A stretch of DNA of 64,000 nucleotides from Mesostigma viride (GCA_009746045.1 RPFO01000065.1:9387128-9451127), one strand, 5' to 3'. Shown: positions 12,001 to 24,494, numbered from the stretch's first letter. Numbers and translations: made by a program. The notes: generated by a model from the sequence alone, not told the origin.

Positions 12001-13261
12001 ACGAAGACTTGACAAGGGGGAAATTTTGAGGGAATTGGATGGATGAATGAATGAGAGGGAGTGCGGACGAGATGGGGAAGGGGATGATGTCACGATGGAT
12101 AGGTGCAGGGACCGCGGGGGGGACAAATGGAGGGACAGGTGGAGGGGTGGACCGAGGGACATCCTCAACAATCGATGCATTCATGGTAAGTTGAATGACT
12201 GGATAAGAGGGAGTGTGGACGAGATGGAGGTACTAAGGGCGTGAGGGGTGAATGAATTGGTAGAAACGGACAGTTGGAAAGATGGACGGAGGGATGTGGG
12301 CGCACGAACGCTTGAGGGACCATATGCCATCCGGCTCTGCCGATGCAGCTAGCGGCATTATGCGGACCAAGCCCGTGTACAAGGTTGCTATGTTGGAGGA
12401 ATTCGTAGTGTAGGCGGGCTGGGTTGACCGGATGTAAGGACCCTCGGGTGGGACGTCGGAGGCGCGCGCTTGCAAGTAGCAGGTCGAGGATGACGGCAAA
12501 ATCGAGGAAGCGGGGCCTGTGGCATGGCACAAACCATGGAGGTATGATGAGCATGGGCGAGTCGAGGAGGACATGCATGGGATGGGGGCTGAGCAACCGA
12601 AGGCAATCGTACACAAAGGCTCGCGGATGGCACTAACATGATGCAAAAAAGATAAAATGGCACCCAAGGGCAGCACTTAAGGTGGTCCGCAAGGGCAACA
12701 GCTACCTACACGCTCTTTGAAGTAACTGACGAAAAAAAATTCTACTTCTACCCAGCAAATCCCATTTAAAGCGGCGGGTAGACAACAGGACATAAGGCCT
12801 AAGTAAAGACGTACCATCATAATGGAAGCTAGACAGTGCCGAGACACCGCGACCATTGTCGATAAGAATGCCCACGACAGGCGCCAACGATAAGACAACA
12901 ATGCAAACAATCATCGCTACCATGATCGCGGCCTTTCCGCGCAGTCTATAGTTGTCGTGGCCCGGCATCACATCCGGGCCCATCTCTACAAGCTCACCAG
13001 CCACTGGAATGACTGTTCAAAGGGTGACAAGAGTGCGCGGACACCTTTCATGTTCCTACCTTCATGCTCCTTCATGGACAACGGTGCCGGATATCTTGTT
13101 TGAAGGTTCCGTTACAGCGATTTCCCGCCTTGCGCTCTCTGCACTCAGAAGTCTTAATTGTCTTACGCCACGTCCAAACCACTGTTCCAAATTTTTTTTA
13201 CGTGGCCGCCTTGGCATGGTATGGCCCCACTGGCCCCACATCTAGACTTCGCGGTTTTGGC
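9026..13261. other. Interior of the MULE-like element; no gene recognised
   Basis: Frames of up to 175 codons (e.g. 9,056-9,583 minus) overlap one another and resemble no family I know. Apart from LINE fragments at 10,890-11,340, nothing can be supported. Confidence 0.5.
10890..11340 (+). repeat. Two scrambled LINE-end fragments
   Basis: The stretch holds 'aatagacacgtgactgcgt' and 'gcacgtgactgcgtc', matching the LINE 3' end at 13-35. 'gatggatggatgggt' then 'cagtcctaccggt' matches the reverse complement of the LINE 5' end near 3,850-3,890. They are short truncated pieces with no coding sequence. Confidence 0.6.
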
Positions 13262-13478
13262 AAGTAGGCGCCACTAGGCTGCGGTTTCCGTTCTGTTCGT
13301 CCCTTGTAACGTCGATGCCGGCTCATGCCGCCGCGTATGCATACGGCATTCGTATTAATCGGCCCACACCGTCCCGTTCGTTCCTTCCATTCGTATTTAT
13401 CGACGCGTACCGTACCCTAGCGTCACCCGTCACCCGTCACCGGGTGTTCCCAACACCGGGTGTGATTTCCAAAACCCC
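13262..13478 (-). repeat. Right TIR of the MULE-like element
   Basis: 217-base arm, nearly identical to the left arm without its insertion. It ends CCAAAACCCC next to the TTGCAACTT duplication. Confidence 0.8.
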
Positions 13479-13504
13479 TTGCAACTTGCCCGTTGAAACT
13501 CTAC

Positions 13505-14374
13505 GGCGGAGCCAATTTTCGGAAGAACCTCACCCTTAGGCTTGCAAATTAGGGACAAATTCGGTGGATGGATGGATGTAGGGTTGTACCGAATAGTGTT
13601 CCGAATACCGAATATCCCCCGAATACCGAACCGAACACCGAATATGTTCAGTATACGGCGAACGGTCTGTCCGTCTGAACATATTCGGTATCGGTATCGG
13701 GAGGCAAGCTCTACTTACGAATATGTTCGGTATCGAAATCGGGACACCCTACTATTCGACGAATATATTCGTAGTTCCGAATATCGAATAGTAGTACCCC
13801 TACTAGCGGGCGGCGCAGCCTCCAGCCTCCACTCACCAGCTGGCGCGGTCATGCCTCCGCCGACTCAGAGTTAGGCCAACGCCCAAAAGCTGAATGCACT
13901 ATGCCGGGAAGGCAACTGTGTGTGTGTGTGATACAAAAATTAAATTAAAATTTTAATTTAATTTAATTTAATTTGAATAAGTCTCATTAATATAATTGAT
14001 ACAAGTTGTCTACCTAATACGTTGTAGTGAAATTAGTAGCTACTGTCGTCATTATTCGATCGGCGTCCGAATAGTTCGGAGAACTATTCGGTGTTCGATT
14101 CGGGAAGGGCCCTTCAGCTCCGAACATATTCGGTATCGGTATCGGGAGGCTCCAAATATATTCGGCATCGGGCTCGGGGCACCCCCCTGGTCCGAGTATC
14201 CGATTCGGCAAGCCAAAACGCTATTCGGTACAACCCTAGATGGATGGGTGGATGAACGGATTCACTGGATTGACGGATTTTCATCCCCTATTCCTATGTT
14301 TTCTCACGTGTACGGCCTTATAAGCTTCGCCAATTCTGGCGAACCTAACGGTTCGTCCGAAAATTGGCTCCGCC
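13505..14374. mobile_element. MITE-like element with 19-25-base TIRs
   Basis: It starts GGCGGAGCCAATTTTCGGA and ends with the exact reverse complement; a further six bases match with one mismatch. The interior is filled with degenerate short repeats around 'cggtatcgg' and 'gaatattcg', with an AT-rich stretch at 13,930-14,000. No target duplication and no transposase were seen. It lies only 17 bases from the right target duplication of the MULE-like element. Confidence 0.6.
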
Positions 14375-14406
14375 TGATTAGTCTATTACCTAACGATATA
14401 CGAAGG

Positions 14407-17400
14407 CAAAATGAAAAAAGTTAAAACGTTAGCCGCCGACAATCTGGAGCGTACGATGATGGATCCAACGGCCGCGATAAACCCGCTAAGTTAGCGGCTC
14501 GGGTCGTCCGTCCAGAATACTACAAAATACTACACATAAACAACCAATCCAAAACAAGCAAACTACGGAAAACAAACGGCCTTCGGCCCCAACGGTCACA
14601 AATCCAACGGAAACGACCCGAAATCGATACATAACACCACCGAAACGACGCAGCCGCAGGCCACGCCGCCGGACGAAAAAAACAAAGTGACGTGCTCCGC
14701 GAGCAATTTGCTGGCTGGCGATGGCAGGAAACGTACGCTAGAAAATTGGGATGGGGAATGCGCAGCCATGGTTTTATACGTCAAAATTTTATGTTTGAAG
14801 AGCAAGTACGAAATTTTCTGAGCTGGAGGTGCGTCAACGGAGTGATACCTGCGTGGGAGAGGTCCGCGTCGCTATGGCGACCTGGAAATGGAATGTCGTT
14901 GTAGATTTAGGTATTGTAGTATCATGCTTAATTGCTTTACGTACTGGGTGCCTAGTAAAATCAGTTTGCTGTTCGTGGAAGGCGTGGGGCCGACGAGTTT
15001 CTGGTGTCATCATATTGGAAAGAACTCTGGATTTTTTGCCACGGGACGTAACTGGCGATGCCGATGGTGAGGCGTACTACCTACCGGGGTACTACCTGCT
15101 CTCTTTCTGATGCATTTTCATGGTTGCGTTCTTTCCATTTCGCCGAATCCATCTAGTCGCAGACATAGCGTAGCGTTGCGTTTTATTAGCCGTGCAGGAC
15201 GCCATCTTCATGGTCCTTCGAATGTCCTGTGTGAACGTCCGTTGCCCAAGGATCTGTGATGCTTTTTTCTGGAATATGCTGGGCTTGGAAAGCCCCTCTG
15301 GATGCTTGCTGTCACGGGTTTGGGGCGTCATTTACATTCATGGTGCTTTCTGCGTAGCTGCTGACTTGCTTCGCACGTGGATTTTCACTGGACTGAAGAG
15401 CGCGTCTGCTAGCATGTTTACGTGGTGTATAAGGTGATCAATCAACTATTTGTTTATTATATGTTGACAATAGATATATGTTGTTTATTATATGTTGACA
15501 ATAGAAGGTGTGTTATATATTTCTTCATCAAGCATGTCAAAAGTAATCTCCACTCGCTTACAACCTGAATTTTGCTTTGCTGGGTCTGCTGTGTTTGTGT
15601 CTCACTGTGCAGGCTATCCCCTTGGTTGATCAACCAGCGGGTGCTTTTTGGTGGCAGCGGGGCCTTATACTCTTCTTGGCGTTTTTCATCCATGGCATGT
15701 CAACCAACGCATGCATGCCAGCCCCTAAACAAGAAAACACTAAGTCACCAAAGAATGGAATTCAGGGCATGGTCATGAGCAGGGTAACAGCAGCATTAAT
15801 ATTAAATGGGCATGATGTCAACAGGAAAACACTAAGTCACGTGAGGGAAGTCTTTTTATGATCCCAAACAGCCTGGACGTGGCCGTGTGCCGAATTAATT
15901 TGTGTAGTCCGCGCATTTCCGGCGCAAGTCGCCGGCCGGACCTTGTGACAGCGCCAGAATAATTATTAACATTGTATGACTTTTGTAGGTAGAAAAATGT
16001 CTGTGGAGACGCTGTGCGTCGCGCTTAAATATTTTAATATAATTTTAATGAAAAGTTTGAAATGTTTCGTAAACCTTACCTAAGCTTAGCCGCTAGGCGG
16101 CTAAGCTTAGCCAAACCACATGTGCACAAAATGAAAAAAGTTAAAACGTTAGCCGCCGACAATCTGGAGCGTACGATGATGGATCCAACGGCCGCGATAA
16201 ACCCACTAAGTTAGCGGCTCGGGTCGTCCGTCCAGAATACTACAAAATACTACACATAAACAACCAATCCAAAACAAGCAAACTACGGAAAACAAACGGC
16301 CTTCGGCCCCAACGGTCACAAATCCAACGGAAACGACCCGAAATCGATACATAACACCACCGAATCGACGCAGCCGCAGGCCACGCCGCCGGACGAAAAA
16401 AACAAAGTGACGTGCTCCGCGAGCAATTTGCTGGCTGGCGATGGCAGGAAACGTACGCTAGAAAATTGGGATGGGGAATGCGCAGCCATGGTTTTATACG
16501 TCAAAATTTTATGTTTGAAGAGCAAGTACGAAATTTTCTGAGCTGGAGGTGCGTCAACGGAGTGATACCTGCGTGGGAGAGGTCCGCGTCGCTATGGCGA
16601 CCTGGAAATGGAATGTCGTTGTAGATTTAGGTATTGTAGTATCATGCTTAATTGCTTTACGTACTGGGTGCCTAGTAAAATCAGTTTGCTGTTCGTGGAA
16701 GGCGTGGGGCCGACGAGTTTCTGGTGTCATCATATTGGAAAGAACTCTGGATTTTTTGCCACGGGACGTAACTGGCGATGCCGATGGTGAGGCGTACTAC
16801 CTACCGGGGTACTACCTGCTCTCTTTCTGATGCATTTTCATGGTTGCGTTCTTTCCATTTCGCCGAATCCATCTAGTCGCAGACATAGCGTAGCGTTGCG
16901 TTTTATTAGCCGTGCAGGACGCCATCTTCATGGTCCTTCGAATGTCCTGTGTGAACGTCCGTTGCCCAAGGATCTGTGATGCTTTTTTCTGGAATATGCT
17001 GGGCTTGGAAAGCCCCTCTGGATGCTTGCTGTCACGGGTTTGGGGCGTCATTTACATTCATGGTGCTTTCTGCGTAACTGCTGACTTGCTTCGCACGTGG
17101 ATTTTCACTGGACTGAAGAGCGCGTCTGCTAGCATGTTTACGTGGTGTATAAGGTGATCAATCAACTATTTGTTTATTATATGTTGACAATAGATATATG
17201 TTGTTTATTATATGTTGACAATAGAAGGTGTGTTATATATTTCTTCATCAAGCATGTCAAAAGTAATCTCCACTCGCTTACAACCTGAATTTTGCTTTGC
17301 TGGGTCTGCTGTGTTTGTGTCTCACTGTGCAGGCTATCCCCTTGGTTGATCAACCAGCGGGTGCTTTTTGGTGGCAGCGGGGCCTTATACTCTTCTTGGC

Positions 17401-19567
17401 GTTTTTCATCCATGGCATGTCAACCAACGCATGCATGCCAGCCCCTAAACAAGAAAACACTAAGTCACCAAAGAATGGAATTCAGGGCATGGTCATGAGC
17501 AGGGTAACAGCAGCATTAATATTAAATGGGCATGATGTCAACAGGAAAACACTAAGTCACGTGAGGGAAGTCTTTTTATGATCCCAAACAGCCTGGACGT
17601 GGCCGTGTGCCGAATTAATTTGTGTAGTCCGCGCATTTCCGGCGCAAGTCGCCGGCCGGACCTTGTGACAGCGCCAGAATAATTATTAACATTGTATGAC
17701 TTTTGTAGGTAGAAAAATGTCTGTGGAGACGCTGTGCGTCGCGCTTAAATATTTTAATATAATTTTAATGAAAAGTTTGAAATGTTTCGTAAACCTTACC
17801 TAAGCTTAGCCGCTAGGCGGCTAAGCTTAGCCAAACCACATGTGCACAAAATGAAAAAAGTTAAAACGTTAGCCGCCGACAATCTGGAGCGTACGATGAT
17901 GGATCCAACGGCCGCGATAAACCCGCTAAGTTAGCGGCTCGGGTCGTCCGTCCAGAATACTACAAAATACTACACATAAACAACCAATCCAAAACAAGCA
18001 AACTACGGAAAACAAACGGCCTTCGGCCCCAACGGTCACAAATCCAACGGAAACGACCCGAAATCGATACATAACACCACCGAAACGACGCAGCCGCAGG
18101 CCACGCCGCCGGACGAAAAAAACAAAGTGACGTGCTCCGCGAGCAATTTGCTGGCTGGCGATGGCAGGAAACGTACGCTAGAAAATTGGGATGGGGAATG
18201 CGCAGCCATGGTTTTATACGTCAAAATTTTATGTTTGAAGAGCAAGTACGAAATTTTCTGAGCTGGAGGTGCGTCAACGGAGTGATACCTGCGTGGGAGA
18301 GGTCCGCGTCGCTATGGCGACCTGGAAATGGAATGTCGTTGTAGATTTAGGTATTGTAGTATCATGCTTAATTGCTTTACGTACTGGGTGCCTAGTAAAA
18401 TCAGTTTGCTGTTCGTGGAAGGCGTGGGGCCGACGAGTTTCTGGTGTCATCATATTGGAAAGAACTCTGGATTTTTTGCCACGGGACGTAACTGGCGATG
18501 CCGATGGTGAGGCGTACTACCTACCGGGGTACTACCTGCTCTCTTTCTGATGCATTTTCATGGTTGCGTTCTTTCCATTTCGCCGAATCCATCTAGTCGC
18601 AGACATAGCGTAGCGTTGCGTTTTATTAGCCGTGCAGGACGCCATCTTCATGGTCCTTCGAATGTCCTGTGTGAACGTCCGTTGCCCAAGGATCTGTGAT
18701 GCTTTTTTCTGGAATATGCTGGGCTTGGAAAGCCCCTCTGGATGCTTGCTGTCACGGGTTTGGGGCGTCATTTACATTCATGGTGCTTTCTGCGTAACTG
18801 CTGACTTGCTTCGCACGTGGATTTTCACTGGACTGAAGAGCGCGTCTGCTAGCATGTTTACGTGGTGTATAAGGTGATCAATCAACTATTTGTTTATTAT
18901 ATGTTGACAATAGATATATGTTGTTTATTATATGTTGACAATAGAAGGTGTGTTATATATTTCTTCATCAAGCATGTCAAAAGTAATCTCCACTCGCTTA
19001 CAACCTGAATTTTGCTTTGCTGGGTCTGCTGTGTTTGTGTCTCACTGTGCAGGCTATCCCCTTGGTTGATCAACCAGCGGGTGCTTTTTGGTGGCAGCGG
19101 GGCCTTATACTCTTCTTGGCGTTTTTCATCCATGGCATGTCAACCAACGCATGGCATGCCAGCCCCTAAACAAGAAAACACTAAGTCACCAAAGAATGGA
19201 ATTCAGGGCATGGTCATGAGCAGGGTAACAGCGGCATTAATATTAAATGGGCATGATGTCAACAGGAAAACACTAAGTCACGTGAGGGAAGTCTTTTTAT
19301 GATCCCAAACAGCCTGGACGTGGCCGTGTGCCGAATTAATTTGTGTAGTCCGCGCATTTCCGGCGCAAGTCGCCGGCCGGACCTTGTGACAGCGCCAGAA
19401 TAATTATTAACATTGTATGACTTTTGTAGGTAGAAAAATGTCTGTGGAGACGCTGTGCGTCGCGCTTAAATATTTTAATATAATTTTAATGAAAAGTTTG
19501 AAATGTTTCGTAGACCTTACCTAAGCTTAGCCGCTAGGCGGCTAAGCTTAGCCAAACCACATGTGCA
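14407..19567. repeat. Three tandem copies of a 1720-base unit
   Basis: Units start at 14,407, 16,127 and 17,847; the third is 1721 bases because of a one-base insertion near 19,154. Only a handful of substitutions distinguish the copies (for example near 14,475, 14,645, 15,357 and 19,512). Each unit ends with a strong hairpin (TAAGCTTAGCCGC, 3-base loop, exact reverse complement) and contains a duplicated 'atatgttgacaatag'. Small frames (60-96 codons) repeat with the unit but none resembles a known protein. Such homogeneity implies very recent amplification or an assembly duplication. Confidence 0.95.
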
Positions 19568-19575
19568 CATCGAAT

Positions 19576-19646
19576 AGTCTCAAAAAAAAAAAACATCCAT
19601 CAAGATCCAGAGTCTCAAAAAAAAAAAACATCCATCAAGATCCAGA
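19576..19646 (+). repeat. Direct duplication of a 35-base A-rich unit
   Basis: Two copies of 'gtctc' + A(12) + 'catccatcaagatccag' in tandem, next to the end of the 1720-base array. Confidence 0.85.
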
Positions 19647-19649
19647 GGG

Positions 19650-20900
19650 AGATCATGCGCTTGGCACTTGACAAAACTCACGGTTGTTGGAACCTGCACC
19701 TACGGGTTATTACGGGCCTCCCATTGGTTAATAAAAAATACCCATTTACCCTTGATTTACCCGGAAATTTCGTAGTGGCCGAGGATGTGCGCTGTAGTTG
19801 GCGATGGTTGACTTTTCTGCCCGGCCAAATGTAGTCACATCTCGCGCCCAGGTACTTGCGTGGATAACTATGCGGGGCAGCAAACGTGGCTGCCCGCCGT
19901 CGAAAGTTTCGATTGTCTTTATGGTTGCGAACAAGCTGCTTTACGCCGCATGGATAGTCCTGTTTTTGCTGGCCCCTCAAGTCCAAGGAAGAAAACGCAT
20001 CCCGGGGGAAATGCCGACAAAAATAGTAAGTACTTGCATATGTTCCATCAGGAGGAAGGTTGCCAACATTATTACACCTTCCCGTAGCTGCTCGCTCGGG
20101 GACTTTGCTGCCTAGGCTTCGCGAGAACCACCCTCGCACCGGGGGCCGGTTGGCCCATACCGAGGCAGGGCGTCAGGCTTCATTCGGAACGCGTCGTTTA
20201 CCCTCTCATTCGGCACAATATTCAATTATATATTGTATATGATGCGTTGTACAAGCAGTGCTCTTTCCGCCGTGGATAGTAAACATTCAAACAGCTAGCG
20301 GGGCCCTTGGTGCAGGCCCATGGAGCTGGCGGTTATGGCGAATGCATAATCGATATCCTCCCTCTACGGTTCCATTCACGGATGTATACCCACTCGCCCC
20401 CACCCTCGCTCACACCTCCACCCCCATTCCCACCCAAAGGCACCTGGCGTGCACCTCTACCCTGACATCCACCCCCACGCCATGAGGATGCATACTCGCC
20501 TGCTGAATGCCACGCCGCATGCCTCCTGTTTTTGCCATGTTTGATGCCCCCCGACACAACGTGCTCAATGCCATGCTGCGCTGCCACACAACGTGCCCCA
20601 CGCCAATGATGCTGCCCAAGTTATATAACGTTATATACGTCAGTTCTATGGTGCTAATTGATATTACATGTTCAATGCCACGATGCGTGCAGTAATGTGT
20701 TTCACGCATGGATGCCTTATCGGCGCCATCTACTCATGCGCGCTGCGACGTGTTTCGATGCCGTCTACTCATGCGCGCTGCGACGTGTTTCTATGCCACG
20801 TGGATGTGCCTGCCCCTGATCGCAGCGCATTCATTCGGACGAGTTAAAGACATACTGGGGCACGCACGAGGCACGGCTGTGGCCCAAGCCCGTGAGTGAT
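19650..20900. other. No gene recognised
   Basis: One minus frame of 153 codons (19,678-20,139) overlaps plus-strand frames of equal quality and has no recognisable domain. Nothing else can be supported. Confidence 0.4.
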
Positions 20901-20904
20901 GAAG

Positions 20905-21040
20905 TGTGTGCAGAGGGGGGACACCCGTGCGTGGAGGCATGCACAGAGGGGGGGACACCCGTGCGTGGAGGCATGCACAGAGGGGGGGACACCCGTGCGT
21001 GGAAGCATGTGCAGAGGGGGGGACACCCGTGCGTGGAAGT
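20905..21040 (+). repeat. Four tandem 32-33-base units
   Basis: Units carry 'gggggacacccgtgcgtgga' separated by 'gcatgcacagag' or 'gcatgtgcagag'. It is open in all frames by chance, so the apparent Cys/Gly-rich peptides are not genes. Confidence 0.9.
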
Positions 21041-21849
21041 TTCAGTTCAGTTTTGTTTATTTCCCACGCCGGCTGTGCCGACAGAGATGTAAGTGAGTGA
21101 TTAATACATATAAATTTATTAGTGATCCAGCGGCTGGTCCCGCCTGAGTGGAAGTACTAGTAGCTGACTTGTGAGTGGATGTACCAGTGGCAGAGGGTGA
21201 AAAACTCGTTTGTGGAACTGGTAGCAGAAATCGGTAGGAAAACGTGTCTGGCAAACCAAAGGTTTGCCGAAGGGAAATTAACCCAGGAGTGAAAGTACTA
21301 GGAGAGGGCGGCCTAGCTGCATGGGTAGGGTGGAGGAACGCCGTGAGTGGGAAGGCTGGGCGAAGTGTCGTGAATGGAACTACCGTTGGTAGGTATCTTG
21401 TCTTGTCCGTGGCAGTAGCAAAGGGAAGAAACAATGAGGGAAAGTGAAGGTGACAGAGGGGTCGTAACCAGTGACTGGAACTGGTGGAGGAGGTGGAGAA
21501 AGATGGAGACGCGTGCGGGCATCTAGCAGACTCAGGGGGGCTACCATGGCGACAGTGCATGTCATGTCTGCGGCGGCGGTGCAAATAGGCCCCTCTGGGT
21601 ATATTGGGATCCGGTCATCTTCCTTATTCACTCTTGTGCCATGGCTCCAGTGTTTTTCAACGGGTCGGTCTCCGTACCTGATGTTAATCATCCCACGTAC
21701 TTTGGTACGTCTTTACTCTTCTAGGGCTTGGCAAGGCAACAGGGGTCGGTCTCCGTACCTTGTTGTTCTAGTTTTGGCACACATCACGTCTCAGAACCAC
21801 TGCATGGCTTGATCCTCACATGGGCGCCCCATGGGTGTCCACTTTGTAC

Positions 21850-22026
21850 CGGCCAAATCGGATGTGCGTCAGGGCGCGCCCTTCTCTAATTATTGTGTGT
21901 TAATCTTGTCATATCTCTAATTGCCCTCAATTCTTACACAATAATCAAATCGGATGTGCGTCAGGGCGCGCCCTTCTCTAATTATTGTGTTCTAATCCAG
22001 TCATATCTCTAATTGCCCTCAATTAA
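21850..22026 (+). repeat. Tandem duplication (~95 bases) upstream of the GT29 gene
   Basis: Two copies of a unit beginning 'aaatcggatgtgcgtcaggg' and ending 'ctctaattgccctcaatt'. They lie directly before the splice acceptor of the GT29 exon, so they are probably intronic or 5' regulatory. Function unknown. Confidence 0.8.
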
Positions 22027-22038
22027 CACACCAAGTTT

Positions 22039-22470
22039 GTGGGTGTCCTTGTTCGGTTGTCACTCTCTGCCTCTTCTGCGTGTGCGGTGCAGCCCTTGAC
22101 GGGGGCATCCCGACAACGCGGGGCGGCATCAGCGACCCAACAACCCAGCCCAACTCCCCTGTCCTCGGATCTCACACTCCAAAGCTTGGACAAGGCTTTC
22201 GCTAAAGTTAACGGCCCCGACCGCAGACGAATTAGCCGCCGTAGCCCGCCCCCGCCCGCCTTCGACTACTTGCACGAGAAGCCTTGGAATTTCACCCAGT
22301 GTATCTGTTACAAGCCGCAGGCAAGTACCAGCATATCGCCATCCGTTTCTCCCGCTACCCGTCCCGGTGGACTGATTGCGAATACTGTCATGAGCGGCAG
22401 AAACGCCATCAAGAATAGCACGCTATCCTTGGCATCATCATCGTCGTCGTCGTCGTCATCATCAGCACCG

Positions 22471-22513
<43 letters not shown>

Positions 22514-23784
22514 TATCATCATCATCATCATCATCATCATCGCCATCATCATCATCACGACCATCATCATCGTCGCCCCTGGCATCGCTGGCACCCCCCA
22601 CCCCACAGGGCCGCCTCTCCTACCACCACTTCCCCTCGTATTTGGCCCGGTACTCGCAATGCCACTACCCGTTCCTCGACCGCGCCAACCTGGGTGCAGA
22701 CTTCCACGAGTCCCTGCCCATTGGCACGGTGAAGGCCAACGCGGCCGACCTGGCCCGGCTGGCGTCCCAGCCGGACGTGCCGGACAAGTTCCGTCGAACG
22801 TCATGGCTCGACCGGTGCAGCAAGTCATGCGCGGTCGTGGGCGGTGGGGGCACGCTACTGGGGCTAGGGCAGGGGCCGGAGATTGACGGTCACGAGATCA
22901 TCATACGTGTGAATGTGGGCCCGGTGGCCGGGTATGAACAGGACGTGGGCAGCCGGACCACGATCCGCGTATTCTACCCAGAGTCGTATGCGCCTCGGGC
23001 GGATGCACCGAGCCCCACATTCACTCATGACGGAAACGACGGCGGCGGTGGTGGCGGTGGTGGTGGTGGTGCCTCGCAGGGAAAGAGACAAGGGAGGAGG
23101 GACATGGCGGAACTGTATGCAATGGTGGCATTCAAGCCTCTCGACGTGAAGTGGTTGGCAGCGGCGCTTGACAAGAAGAATCGCGGCAGGCCTTACAAGG
23201 GTGCCTTCTATCAGAAGGTCGAGGTGGTTCCCCTGGTCGCGGGCCCCTTTGTGCTGGTTCACCCGTATATCGTCCGAGCGGTGAGATCCCACTGGCTCTT
23301 GCGGAAAAAGGAGGGCGAGTGGCCGACGACGGGAATGATCGCGATCATGCTCGGCATGCTGCTGTGCGAGAGGGTGACCGCATACGGGTACTCCTACCCG
23401 GGCAGTTCGAGCGCGCACTACGGGCACTACTACGGCAGAGACGTGTACGACGTTGCGTGCGGCCACCACGCGTTTGAGCGCGAGTGGGAGGTGATCGACG
23501 AGCTTGGGGTGAGGTCGCCGAGGGAGTCGGTGCGCAAGCGGGAGGAACTGAACAACCGCAAGGCGGTGGGTGCCAACGGAGGGTTGGTCGTGGCCGGACC
23601 GGTGAAGAGGGTTGCAAGTTGTAAACCGATGCAAAAGGAAAAAAAGAGTTCTGCAGGTGCGGCCAACCGTGGGGCGTTGGAACACAGGAAGGCCGCGTCG
23701 GGCTCTGGAAAGGGGCCGGAGGCATCCACCCCCCCAAACACGTTTAAGATTGAGGTCCGACCAATCCAGGGCTCACGATCTTAA
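22039..23784 (+). CDS. GT29 (sialyltransferase-family) glycosyltransferase, large exon
   Basis: A 581-codon open frame with the GT29 sialylmotifs. Motif L is at about residues 264-316 (CAVVGGGGTLLGLGQG, then IIIRVNVG). Motif S is at about 429-455 (TTGMIAIMLGMLLCERVTAY). Motif III is HYGHYYGRDVY near 460. Motif VS is His-x4-Glu near 477-482 (HAFERE). The Cys pair linking L and S is present. Family members transfer sialic acid (or Kdo-like sugars in plants) in the Golgi lumen. A poly-Ser tract (~133-178) and a Gly run (~335) are unusual insertions. The frame opens with GTG and no ATG occurs before residue 118. A pyrimidine-rich stretch ending TGCAG at about 22,092 suggests a 3' splice site, with the membrane anchor in an upstream exon. 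The real substrate cannot be told. Confidence 0.85.
22436..22575 (+). repeat. Coding (TCA/TCG)n trinucleotide repeat
   Basis: A long run of Ser codons inside the GT29 exon; the reverse frame reads as poly-Asp. Length is probably polymorphic. Confidence 0.95.
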
Positions 23785-24204
23785 AGAATCTTACTGCTGT
23801 GATTCGACTCTACTGAATTCTACTACATTCTACTACTAATCTACTAAGTTAGTAGAGGTCACATCCAGTGTCTCATAATCTTAGACCTGGGATTCTTAAA
23901 CGTGGGGGGGGCGTGGGGGTAGAGCATGGAAGGGGCATCAGAAGGCCGGGGTCGTGCGGCGCGGAATGGGGAAGAAATGGCCGTCTAAGATAGCAGCGGC
24001 ATCAAAGCTTCGATACGGAGATAGAACACAAAGGTTCGATCCGGGGACTGGGCGGGTATAGGGCATCGATCGGGGATGCTAAACGCACAAACAAAGTGTC
24101 CGCATGTAGCAAGCACTGGCTGGAGGTGAGTCGCGGCCCCCGGCCTGAAAACATGTCCTTGGATGGGGTCCAGGACATCTGCATGATTCCTATGTGCTCT
24201 TAAA
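23785..24204. other. 3' flank of the GT29 gene; no gene
   Basis: Directly after the stop there are short 'ctactaat/ctactga' repeats (23,810-23,850). No AATAAA signal is seen within 300 bases. Nothing else is recognised. Confidence 0.4.
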
Positions 24205-24262
24205 AGCACTCCGGTGCTCCGTGACTCCCCAACAGGAGCACGAGTTTAATTAATTAATTAAT
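24205..24262 (+). repeat. End of the TTAA-tailed retroposon family
   Basis: It contains GGTGCTCCGTGACTCCCC, a hairpin-forming GTGCTCC/GGAGCAC pair, and a (TTAA)n tail at 24,244-24,262. The same end occurs at 25,650-25,715, 3,890-3,925 and, inverted, at 27,183-27,245. Confidence 0.7.
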
Positions 24263-24494
24263 CTGCAATAAGCACCTTCCTGAAGGGCATGATCCTGTTG
24301 TCTCTCCACGGCCCCCGCGGCCCAGGGTAGCTGTCCGCAGGTGGATATTATTGCCCCTGATCGAGGAATCAGCCGCTACACTACAGCCTCGTCTACGATT
24401 CCAGTCTAGATCGAGGACGTACAGCTCAGATGAGGATTATATCCCCATCTAGTACTATGTGGCTGGGGCAGGCGCGATGCAGGCGATATTTAAA

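Larger units (their letters stand above)
8722..13478. mobile_element. MULE-like DNA transposon, non-autonomous, 9-bp target duplication
   Basis: A 4,757-base element with long terminal inverted repeats that begin GGGGTTTTGGAAATCACACC. It is flanked by a perfect 9-base direct repeat TTGCAACTT (8,713-8,721 and 13,479-13,487). Long TIRs and a 9-base duplication are hallmarks of the Mutator superfamily. The interior (9,026-13,261) has only short unconvincing frames and no visible transposase, so it is called non-autonomous. A spliced gene inside cannot be excluded. LINE end fragments sit at 10,890-11,340. Confidence 0.75.

Noticed and set aside
14596-19302. Repeated 60-96-codon ORFs in the 1720-base units
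   Set aside because: They overlap on both strands and resemble no protein; repetition alone explains their recurrence.
19678-20139. 153-codon minus-strand ORF
   Set aside because: No recognisable domain, and competing frames on the other strand are equally good.
20892-21100. Repeats with apparent spacing, possible CRISPR
   Set aside because: Spacer-like parts are also repeated, so it is a 32-33-base tandem repeat, and the context is eukaryotic.
22864-23685. 273-codon minus-strand ORF
   Set aside because: Shadow of the GT29 exon, whose plus frame has all sialylmotifs.
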